NCBI GenBank assembly: GCA_031392945.1
Contig: JANMVT010000164.1
Coordinates: 1 to 5,085 of the forward strand
Reading direction: 5' to 3'
DNA length: 5,085 nt
Origin: JANYCG01 sp031392945
GTDB taxonomy: Bacteria > Pseudomonadota > Gammaproteobacteria > Burkholderiales > Burkholderiaceae_C
The notes beneath the pieces are model-generated. The model ran no database searches. It was not told the origin of the DNA and worked only from the letters and a program-made list of their open reading frames with translations. The position numbers and the translations under genes are program-made. Below are positions 1 to 5,085 of this stretch, one piece after another. The first letter of the stretch is position 1. Every line of letters starts with the position of its first letter.

Positions 1-230
1 CGGTATTTCTGCCACAGGCTGGCCTGGTCTTCAACAAACAGCGGGTTCACGGGGATGCAGGACACGGGGCAGACCTGAACGCATTGCGGCTCATCGAAAT
101 GGCCCACGCATTCGGTGCATTTATGCGGGTCGATTTCATAAATTTCCTGGCCCATGAAGATCGCCCCGTTCGGGCACTCGGGCTCGCACACGTCGCAGTT
201 GATGCATTCGTCGGTGATGATCAGGGCCAT
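1..230 (-). CDS. YfhL/Allochromatium-type 2[4Fe-4S] dicluster ferredoxin (3' end cut by window)
   Basis: This is a small cytoplasmic electron carrier with two [4Fe-4S] clusters; its redox partner cannot be told from the sequence. Seventy-six full codons are visible from the ATG at 230, beginning MALIITDECINCDVCEPEC. The first cluster motif is C9-x2-C12-x2-C15-x3-C19-P. The second is C38-x2-C41-x8-C50-x3-C54-P, and its eight-residue spacer (VGHFDEPQ) is the hallmark of the Allochromatium/YfhL subfamily. A ninth cysteine, C58, lies just after the second motif. Family members are about 80-90 residues long, so only around ten residues should be missing. The ATG was chosen because MAL-ITxxCINC is the usual start of the family. 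The frame stays open upstream only to a TAG at 273-275, with a TTG at 266 as a poor alternative, and no clear ribosome binding site precedes either. It is divergent from the transporter operon and probably functionally separate from it. Confidence 0.95.
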   Translation of the reverse strand, partial: MALIITDECINCDVCEPECPNGAIFMGQEIYEIDPHKCTECVGHFDEPQCVQVCPVSCIPVNPLFVEDQASLWQKY

Positions 231-316
231 GGGGCGATTATCGGCGACGACGCCCAGGCCCTGCAAAAATCGCTATCGATGTCATGTCCATAATAGGGGC
301 AAAACCATTGTCTTAA
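231..316. promoter_or_regulatory. Divergent intergenic region with probable promoters for both directions
   Basis: This 86-bp gap is the only space available for the promoters of the minus-strand ferredoxin gene and the plus-strand transporter operon, unless they lie inside genes. Its right half (about 261-316) is visibly richer in A/T than the flanks. The patch at 289-295 gives CATAAT on the plus strand (289-294) and TATTAT on the minus strand (295-290), each one mismatch from the -10 consensus. No convincing -35 box stands at proper spacing on either strand. No strong Shine-Dalgarno sequence precedes either gene; the nearest to the permease is GGGG at 296-299, too far from its ATG. That promoters lie here is inferred from gene orientation; the exact boxes are uncertain. 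Confidence 0.4.
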
Positions 317-1267
317 ATGGGCCTATTCCTTCTCAAACGTTTTGCCACACTCATCGCCACACTGATTGGGGCGTCCATCGTCGTCTTTCTGGTGCTGGAA
401 ATATTGCCTGGCGACGCGGCGCAAATCCTGATGGGGCCCGATGCTTCGCCCGACGCGGTGCGCGCCTTGGCCAGCAAGTTAGGGCTGGATCGCCCGCCGC
501 TGGCACGCTACTTGCACTGGGTCGCTGGCATGTTGACGGGCGATCTGGGCACCAGCTACACCTACAGCTCGCCGGTGCTCGACCTGGTGCTGGAGCGTCT
601 GGCCCTGACCGTGCCCCTGGCCTTGATGGCCATGGCGCTGACCACGGCGCTGGCCTTGTCGGCCGGTGTTTTCGCGGCCATGCGCCACAACAAACTGGGA
701 GATGTCGGCCTGATGGGCCTGACCCAGGTCGGCATCGCCATCCCCAATTTCTGGTTCGCGATTCTGCTGATCCTGCTGTTTTCGGTCCATCTGCAATGGT
801 TCTCAGCCGGCGGCTTCCCCGGCTGGGCGGACGGCGTGCTCGATGCCTTCAAATCCCTGCTGTTGCCAGCCTTGTCGCTGGCCGTGGTGCAGTCCGCGAT
901 CCTGGCACGCATCACCCGCTCGGCCGTGCTCGACGTCCTGCGCGAAGACTATGTGCGCACGGCGCGCGCCAAGGGGCTGTCAAGGCGCGCAACGGTGTGG
1001 GGCCATGTGCTGCGCAACGCGATGATTCCGGTGATCACCGTGATGGGCCTGCAATTCGCCGAGCTGCTGGCCGGCACCATCGTGGTCGAAAACGTCTTTT
1101 ACCTGCCGGGTCTGGGGCGGCTTATTTTCCAGTCCATCTCCAACCGCGACCTGATCGTGGTGCGCAACTGCGTGATGCTGCTGGCCGCCATGGTGGTGGT
1201 GGTGAACTTCATCGTGGACATCCTGTATGCGGTGATCGACCCCAGGGTGAAGGCCAGCGACATATGA
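317..1267 (+). CDS. DppB/OppB-type ABC transporter permease
   Basis: This is an inner-membrane channel subunit of a peptide/nickel-family (PepT) ABC importer, pairing with the permease encoded next. The 316 residues match the usual length. The N-terminus LLKRFATLIATLIGAS leads into membrane segment 1 (about 9-31). A periplasmic part follows, containing GDLGTSY (75-81), which is conserved in DppB/OppB/GsiC proteins. Further hydrophobic segments lie near 96-120, 131-158, 178-198, 235-257 and 283-307. The cytoplasmic EAA-type coupling loop that contacts an ATPase is EDYVRTARAKG (210-220), continuing to P238. The C-terminal DPRVKASDI is typical. The ATG at 317 is the first possible in-frame start because TAA occupies 314-316; no good ribosome binding site is visible. 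It is the first gene of the operon, and its TGA overlaps the next start as ATGA. Substrate is not predictable. Confidence 0.96.
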   Translation: MGLFLLKRFATLIATLIGASIVVFLVLEILPGDAAQILMGPDASPDAVRALASKLGLDRPPLARYLHWVAGMLTGDLGTSYTYSSPVLDLVLERLALTVPLALMAMALTTALALSAGVFAAMRHNKLGDVGLMGLTQVGIAIPNFWFAILLILLFSVHLQWFSAGGFPGWADGVLDAFKSLLLPALSLAVVQSAILARITRSAVLDVLREDYVRTARAKGLSRRATVWGHVLRNAMIPVITVMGLQFAELLAGTIVVENVFYLPGLGRLIFQSISNRDLIVVRNCVMLLAAMVVVVNFIVDILYAVIDPRVKASDI

Positions 1268-2121
1268 GCACACCGCTGCGGGCCAGCCCTTCGTTTCTCA
1301 AGCGCGCGCTTGCGCACCGCAGTTTTTTTCTGGGCGCCGTGTTGACATGTCTGCTGGTTTTTTCGGCCATGCTGTCCCTGGTCTGGACGCCCTGGTCGCC
1401 CTATGAGATCGACATGGCCGCCAAACTACAGGCGCCCGGTAGCGCGCACTGGCTTGGCACCGACCCGTTCGGTCGCGATGTGGCCTCATTGCTGCTGGTG
1501 GGCGCGCGCAATTCGATCCTGGTAGGCGTGATCGCCGTGGGCATCGGCCTGCTGATTGGTACCAGCCTGGGCCTGCTGGCCGCCGCGAAGCGCGGCTGGG
1601 TTGAAGAGCTCATCATGCGCCTGGCGGATTTCAGCTTTGCCTTTCCGGCCATCCTGTCAGCCATCATGATGACGGCGGTGTTTGGCGCGGGCATCGTGAA
1701 CTCCATCATCGCCATCGGCATCTTCAACATCCCCAATTTCGCGCGCATCACGCGCGCCTCGGCCGTGGCAGTGTGGTCGCGAGAATTCGTCCTGGCGGCG
1801 CGCGCCTGCGGCAAGGGGCCGCTTGCGATCACGATCGACCATGTCTTGCCCAACATCTCCTCGGCCCTGATCGTGCAAACCACCATCCGGTTCGCCATTG
1901 CCATTCTGGCCGAAGCCGCCCTGTCTTACCTGGGCCTGGGCACCCAGCCGCCCCAGCCCTCGTGGGGCCGCATGTTGGCCGAGGCGCAGACGCTGTTGTT
2001 CCAGGCGCCCCTGCTGGCCGTCTTTCCCGGTGTGGCCATCGTGCTGGCCGTGCTTGGCCTGAACCTGCTCGGCGACGGCTTGCGCGACCTGATGGACCCC
2101 CGCCTGGCGCGCAAGCGCTGA
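1264..2121 (+). CDS. DppC/OppC-type ABC transporter permease
   Basis: This is the second inner-membrane channel subunit of the importer. The 285-residue product has a first membrane segment at about 21-40. It is followed by the family hallmark LGTDPFGRD (64-72), then hydrophobic segments near 84-106, 122-144, 145-158, 203-223 and 248-270. The EAA-type coupling loop is EFVLAARACG (174-183), continuing to P196. SYLGLGTQPPQPSWG (221-235) and LLGDGLRDLMDPR (268-280) are both characteristic of DppC/OppC/GsiD. The start at 1264 is set by the 4-bp ATGA overlap with the upstream stop and a moderate GAAGG ribosome binding site at 1249-1253. The same reading frame stays open a long way upstream, to about 154, but that part overlaps the first permease and has no permease-like content, so the longer start is wrong. 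The gene is probably translationally coupled to its upstream partner. Confidence 0.96.
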   Translation: MSTPLRASPSFLKRALAHRSFFLGAVLTCLLVFSAMLSLVWTPWSPYEIDMAAKLQAPGSAHWLGTDPFGRDVASLLLVGARNSILVGVIAVGIGLLIGTSLGLLAAAKRGWVEELIMRLADFSFAFPAILSAIMMTAVFGAGIVNSIIAIGIFNIPNFARITRASAVAVWSREFVLAARACGKGPLAITIDHVLPNISSALIVQTTIRFAIAILAEAALSYLGLGTQPPQPSWGRMLAEAQTLLFQAPLLAVFPGVAIVLAVLGLNLLGDGLRDLMDPRLARKR

Positions 2122-2139
2122 GACAACACCCGCCACGCC

Positions 2140-3135
2140 ATGCCCTTGCTTGAAGTCAACCACCTGAGCGTGCAACTGCAGACGCAACGCGGGCCAGCCC
2201 ATGCTGTGCGTGACGTGAGTTTTTCACTGGCGCGCGGCGAGACCCTGGGGCTGATTGGGGAGTCGGGATGCGGCAAATCCATCACCGCGCTGTCCTTGCT
2301 GGGGCTGCTGCCGGACAACGCCAAAGTCACGGGCAGCATCCGGTTTGACGGCCAGGAGCTGACGGGTTTACCGGACCAGGCGATGCGCCACCTGCGCGGC
2401 AACCGCATCGGCATGATTTTCCAGGAGCCGATGACGGCCCTGAACCCGGTTCACACGATTGGCGCCCAGGTGGCCGAACCATTGCGATTGCACCGCAAAG
2501 CGTCCCGCGACAAGGCGCGCCAACAGGCCATTGCCCTGCTGGACCGGGTTGGCATTGCCGGCGCGGCCAGCCGCATGGACGCCTACCCGCATCAGTTCTC
2601 GGGCGGGCAACGCCAGCGCATCACAATCGCCATGGCTCTGGCCTGCGGCCCGGATTTGCTGATCGCCGACGAACCCACCACGGCGCTCGATGTGACCATC
2701 CAGGGCCAGATTCTGGATCTCATCAGCGACCTGGTGCAAGAGCGCGGCATGGGCTTGATCCTGATTTCGCACGACCTGGGCGTGATCGCGCAAAACGTCG
2801 CGCGCATGATGGTCATGTACGGCGGCAGCGTGGTGGAGTCTGGCCCCACGCCCTCGGTGTTTGCCAATCGGGCGCACCCGTACACGCGCGGGCTGTTTGG
2901 CGCCCGCCCGCAATTGGGCGCTTTGCGCGGGGCGCGGCTGGCGACGATCGCGGGCACGGTGCCGGAGCTGGCGGATTTGCCCCAAGGCTGCCCGTTCTCC
3001 GACCGGTGCGCCTACGCCGTGGCGAAGTGTGTTGACACACGCCCGGCACCCACTGATTTCGGCGACGGCCACAGCGCAAGCTGCTGGCGGCTCGATGACG
3101 TCGCCGCAGCCGCAATGACCGGGGCCACCCCATGA
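2140..3135 (+). CDS. DppD/OppD-type ABC transporter ATP-binding protein
   Basis: This is one of the two cytoplasmic ATPases that drive the importer. The 331 residues carry a full ABC domain: Walker A GESGCGKS (40-47), Q-loop Q95, signature SGGQ (154-157) followed by RQR, Walker B LLIAD with catalytic E178, D-loop ALD (182-184) and switch histidine H211. The C-terminal oligopeptide-transporter extension contains HPYTRGL (246-252) and four cysteines, C284-x5-C290-x6-C297-x17-C315. That pattern fits the [4Fe-4S] site reported in OppD/DppD-type ATPases; cluster binding here is inferred. It resembles DppD rather than DppF by its IGESGCGKS and the MTALNPVHTIG segment after the Q-loop. It follows the second permease by 18 bp with no obvious ribosome binding site, and its TGA overlaps the next start as ATGA. 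All catalytic residues are present, so it should be active. Confidence 0.96.
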   Translation: MPLLEVNHLSVQLQTQRGPAHAVRDVSFSLARGETLGLIGESGCGKSITALSLLGLLPDNAKVTGSIRFDGQELTGLPDQAMRHLRGNRIGMIFQEPMTALNPVHTIGAQVAEPLRLHRKASRDKARQQAIALLDRVGIAGAASRMDAYPHQFSGGQRQRITIAMALACGPDLLIADEPTTALDVTIQGQILDLISDLVQERGMGLILISHDLGVIAQNVARMMVMYGGSVVESGPTPSVFANRAHPYTRGLFGARPQLGALRGARLATIAGTVPELADLPQGCPFSDRCAYAVAKCVDTRPAPTDFGDGHSASCWRLDDVAAAAMTGATP

Positions 3136-4133
3136 TGGCGCCCCTGCTTCAAGTTGACGGGCTGACGCGCGACTACCAGTTGCCGCGCGAAAAACTGTGG
3201 GGCAAACCACCCCTGGTCCACGCCTTGCAAGGCGTCAGCCTGCGCATTCACAGCGGACGCAGCCTGGGCGTGGTGGGCGAGTCCGGCTCCGGCAAGTCCA
3301 CGCTGGCGCGGCTGGTGATGGGGCTGGAGTCGCCCACCAGCGGCCGCGTGGCGATTCTCGGCCAGGACTTGAGCCTGCTCGACGCCCCCGCCCTGCGCCT
3401 GGCACGGCGCGACTTTCAGATGGTGTTTCAGGACCCCTACGGTTCACTCGATCCGCGCCAGACCGTTGCCAAAATTGTGGCCGAACCGCTGGCCGCGCAA
3501 AGGCAAACCAGCGCTTCAGAAATGCGCCGCCAAGCCTCGGAGGTATTGAATTCGGTAGGTTTGCGCAGCGGTGACCTCGACAAATACCCGCACGAGTTTT
3601 CCGGCGGCCAGCGCCAGCGCATTGCCATTGCCAGGGCGCTGATCACCCGCCCCAAACTGATCGTGACCGACGAGCCTGTCAGCGCGCTGGATGTCTCGGT
3701 GCAAGCGCAAGTCCTCAACCTGATGCAGGATTTGCAGCAGCAGTTTGGCGTGACCTATCTGTTGATCAGCCACGATCTGGCCGTGGTCAACCATCTGTGT
3801 GAAGAAGTGGCCGTCATTTACCAGGGGCGCATCGTCGAGCAAGGCCCGCCTGAAACCTTGTTCCACAACGCCATGCACCCCTACACGAGAGCGCTGCTGC
3901 AAGCCATTCCACGCGTGGCGGCAGGGACTGCGCCGGGGCGACGCACGCGCAGCATCGCCGTCGCGCCAACGCCCCACCCGGCCAGCGCCTGCCCTTACGC
4001 GCCCCGCTGCCCCGAGGCTGTCGCACAATGCGACGCCAGCCGGCCGGAACTTCTGGCGCTGGTTGATGGCCATCGGGTGGCCTGCCACTTGGCAACCGAT
4101 TGGCAACCGATCCGGGTTAGTGATATCGTTTGA
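3132..4133 (+). CDS. DppF/OppF-type ABC transporter ATP-binding protein
   Basis: This is the second ATPase of the importer, forming the nucleotide-binding heterodimer with the preceding product. The 333 residues include Walker A GESGSGKST (49-57), Q-loop Q100 in FQDPYGSLDPR (typical of OppF/DppF), signature SGGQ (157-160) followed by RQR, Walker B LIVTD with catalytic E181, D-loop ALD (185-187) and H214. The C-terminal extension has HPYTRALL (249-256) and C287-x5-C293-x6-C300-x17-C318, the same cysteine spacing as in its partner. The ATG at 3132 overlaps the upstream stop as ATGA, and a second in-frame ATG follows directly at 3135. A weak GGGG stands at 3121-3124. The last codons lie in and after an 11-bp tandem duplication (4089-4110), so the tail after C318 (HLATDWQPIRVSDIV) is partly new sequence in this frame. 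All catalytic residues are intact. Confidence 0.96.
   Translation: MMAPLLQVDGLTRDYQLPREKLWGKPPLVHALQGVSLRIHSGRSLGVVGESGSGKSTLARLVMGLESPTSGRVAILGQDLSLLDAPALRLARRDFQMVFQDPYGSLDPRQTVAKIVAEPLAAQRQTSASEMRRQASEVLNSVGLRSGDLDKYPHEFSGGQRQRIAIARALITRPKLIVTDEPVSALDVSVQAQVLNLMQDLQQQFGVTYLLISHDLAVVNHLCEEVAVIYQGRIVEQGPPETLFHNAMHPYTRALLQAIPRVAAGTAPGRRTRSIAVAPTPHPASACPYAPRCPEAVAQCDASRPELLALVDGHRVACHLATDWQPIRVSDIV
4089..4110 (+). repeat. Perfect 11-bp tandem duplication at the 3' end of the DppF-like gene
   Basis: The 11-mer TTGGCAACCGA occurs twice without a gap, at 4089-4099 and 4100-4110, with the T at 4111 starting a possible third unit that then diverges. Eleven is not a multiple of three, so one copy shifts the frame of whatever follows. 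With a single copy the gene would read L-A-T-D-P-G and stop at the TAG now at 4118-4120. With two copies it continues to W-Q-P-I-R-V-S-D-I-V and stops at 4131-4133. The duplication is seen directly; that the single-copy form is ancestral is inference. Confidence 0.9.
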
Positions 4134-4143
4134 CATCTCTCAA

Positions 4144-4148
4144 AAGGA
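4144..4148 (+). promoter_or_regulatory. Ribosome binding site of the substrate-binding protein gene
   Basis: AAGGA sits eight bases before the ATG at 4157, inside a 23-bp gap after the DppF-like stop codon. It is the best Shine-Dalgarno match in the operon and fixes the start of the binding protein. It fits a need to make more binding protein than membrane components. Confidence 0.75.
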
Positions 4149-4156
4149 AAACTCCC

Positions 4157-4243
4157 ATGCTCAACCGCCGCAAGGTCCTGACCACTTCCGCAGCCGCCGC
4201 CACTGGCGCGGCCCTGTCATCCCTGCCCCTGGCCGTCGGCGCC
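4157..4243 (+). other. Signal peptide, possibly twin-arginine (Tat) type
   Basis: Codons 1-29 of the binding protein encode a short basic start with two adjacent arginines (N3-R4-R5-K6-V7-L8). A modestly hydrophobic, alanine-rich core and a V-G-A cleavage site (V27, G28, A29) follow. The RRKVL stretch resembles the Tat consensus (S/T-R-R-x-F-L-K), but the position before the arginines is N and the one before L is V rather than F. Sec export remains possible. Confidence 0.6.
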
Positions 4244-5085
4244 CAAGGCAAAAAAGACACGCTGGTTTTGGGCATGGCGCTGGAGCCGTCGCCGGGGCTG
4301 GATCCAACCGGCGGCGCGGCGTCCAGCATCGCCGAAATCGTGCACTACAACGTGTTCGAGACCTTGACCAAGATCAACAGCGACGGCAGCGTCTCGCCCC
4401 TGCTGGCCGAGCGTTGGGAAATCTCGCCCGACCTCAAGACCTTCACCTTCTTTCTGCGCAAGGGCGTCAAATTCCAGAATGGCGAAGCTTTCAATGCCGC
4501 CGCAGTGAAGTTCTCGTTCGAACGCGCCGCCGGCGAAAAAAGCACCAACAAGGACAAACGCACCTTTGCCACCATGGACAGTGTGGCGGCCATCGATGAA
4601 CACACGGTGGTCGTCATCAACAAGGAGCTCGACCCCGATTTCCTGTTTCTGATGGGCCAGGCCACAGCCATCATTGTCGAGCCAAAAAGCGTCGACACCA
4701 ATGCCACCAAACCCAACGGCACCGGGCCCTACAAGCTGGATGTCTGGAACAAGGGTTCGTCAGTGGTTCTCGCCAAGTGGGATGATTACCGCAACGCGGC
4801 GGCCATCAAGATCAAAAAGGTGACTTTCCGCTTCATCAGCGACCCGGCCGCCCAGGTGGCTGCCTTGCTGGCTGGCGACATTGACGCGTTCCCAAGGGTC
4901 ACGCCGCGCAGCGTGGCGCAATTCAAGAACAACCCCAAGTTCCAGGTCATCGTCAGCGGGTCGCGCGCCAAAACCATTCTGGCCATTAACAACAAGAAGA
5001 AGCCGCTGGACGACGTGCGCGTGCGCCGCGCCATCGCCGCCGCCATCGACCGCAAGGCGGTGGTCGAGGGCGCGGGCGACGGTTA
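4157..5085 (+). CDS. ABC transporter substrate-binding protein, family 5 (DppA/OppA type), 3' end cut by window
   Basis: This is the periplasmic receptor of the importer. The frame is open from 4157 through the window edge, giving 309 full codons; family members are usually about 500-540 residues, so roughly 60% is present. Residues 1-29 are an export signal with R4-R5 (NRRKVLT) and a VGA cleavage site before Q30. There is no lipobox cysteine, so a soluble protein is expected. Mature-domain hallmarks follow: LVLGMALEPSPGLDP (36-50), the SBP family 5 region from WEISPDLKTF (87-96) through GVKFQNGEAF to FSFERA (119-124), NGTGPYKL (187-194), and DDVRVRRAIAAAIDR (285-299). The ligand cannot be assigned; the ALEP/LDP start and family features fit dipeptide, oligopeptide, glutathione or opine receptors. 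It is the last importer gene visible, 23 bp after the second ATPase, and has a good ribosome binding site. Confidence 0.95.
   Translation, partial: MLNRRKVLTTSAAAATGAALSSLPLAVGAQGKKDTLVLGMALEPSPGLDPTGGAASSIAEIVHYNVFETLTKINSDGSVSPLLAERWEISPDLKTFTFFLRKGVKFQNGEAFNAAAVKFSFERAAGEKSTNKDKRTFATMDSVAAIDEHTVVVINKELDPDFLFLMGQATAIIVEPKSVDTNATKPNGTGPYKLDVWNKGSSVVLAKWDDYRNAAAIKIKKVTFRFISDPAAQVAALLAGDIDAFPRVTPRSVAQFKNNPKFQVIVSGSRAKTILAINNKKKPLDDVRVRRAIAAAIDRKAVVEGAGDG

Noticed and set aside
235..263. Small inverted repeats in the intergenic gap (CGAT-T-ATCG at 235-243 and CAGG-C-CCTG at 255-263)
   Set aside because: The arms are only four bases with one-base centres, too short to stand out from chance as an operator or a terminator.
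84..293. Plus-strand open frame of 69 codons at the left edge
   Set aside because: It is antisense to the ferredoxin, whose eight cluster cysteines on the minus strand are unmistakable. No domain features are seen in the plus-strand product.
1192..1204. GTG trinucleotide run inside the first permease
   Set aside because: It encodes four valines in the last membrane segment, with no frame effect. It is ordinary hydrophobic coding sequence; the histidine run on the opposite strand is its mirror.
154..1263. A long plus-strand open frame running across the first permease gene and continuous with the second permease
   Set aside because: The protein from this part is rich in R, G, A, P and H, with no membrane segments or permease motifs, and it overlaps the well-supported first permease. 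It is a by-product of GC-rich codon use; the real start of the second permease is 1264.
1401..3251. Several long minus-strand open frames (for example 1657-2202 and 2368-3210)
   Set aside because: They lie opposite intact permease and ATPase genes and have low-complexity composition (R, A, G, H, Q rich). Antisense openness is expected at this GC content.
4130..4135. A perfect TTGACA (-35 consensus) overlapping the stop codon of the DppF-like gene
   Set aside because: The position 16-18 bases downstream falls on CTCCCATG, which has no -10 resemblance and overlaps the binding protein's start codon. A promoter there could not give a transcript with the ribosome binding site at 4144.
1..5085. 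CRISPR arrays, transfer or ribosomal RNA genes, insertion sequences and phage or toxin genes
   Set aside because: No repeat-spacer pattern, RNA gene signature, terminal inverted repeat or transposase-like frame was seen. The window is accounted for by the ferredoxin and the importer operon.

Overview
The window is GC-rich and densely coding. Its codon use is strongly biased to G/C in third positions, and the proteins look proteobacterial. The ferredoxin at the left edge closely matches the Allochromatium/YfhL type of Beta- and Gammaproteobacteria. My best guess is a betaproteobacterium of the order Burkholderiales, perhaps Comamonadaceae. This is an inference from protein style and base composition, not from a database match.

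Layout: at the left edge, on the minus strand, is a 2[4Fe-4S] dicluster ferredoxin gene whose 3' end is cut by the window. An 86-bp divergent intergenic stretch (231-316) separates it from a plus-strand operon that fills the rest of the window. The operon encodes a complete dipeptide/oligopeptide/nickel-type (PepT family) ABC importer: a DppB-like permease (317-1267), a DppC-like permease (1264-2121), a DppD-like ATPase (2140-3135), a DppF-like ATPase (3132-4133), and a family 5 periplasmic substrate-binding protein (4157 to beyond 5085, cut by the right edge). Two junctions are 4-bp ATGA overlaps and the others are gaps of 18 and 23 bp, so one polycistronic, partly translationally coupled transcript is likely.

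How the genes work together: the binding protein captures a ligand in the periplasm and delivers it to the two-permease channel, and the two ATPases power import. The specific ligand cannot be read from the sequence; peptides, glutathione, opines or metal chelates are all possible for this family. Both ATPases end in a four-cysteine motif with identical spacing, which fits the C-terminal [4Fe-4S] site known in this family. The ferredoxin is probably an unrelated housekeeping neighbour.

I do not see a new biological system here. The most specific oddity is a perfect 11-bp tandem duplication at the 3' end of the DppF-like gene. It shifts the reading frame past a nearby stop codon and gives the protein a different, longer tail.
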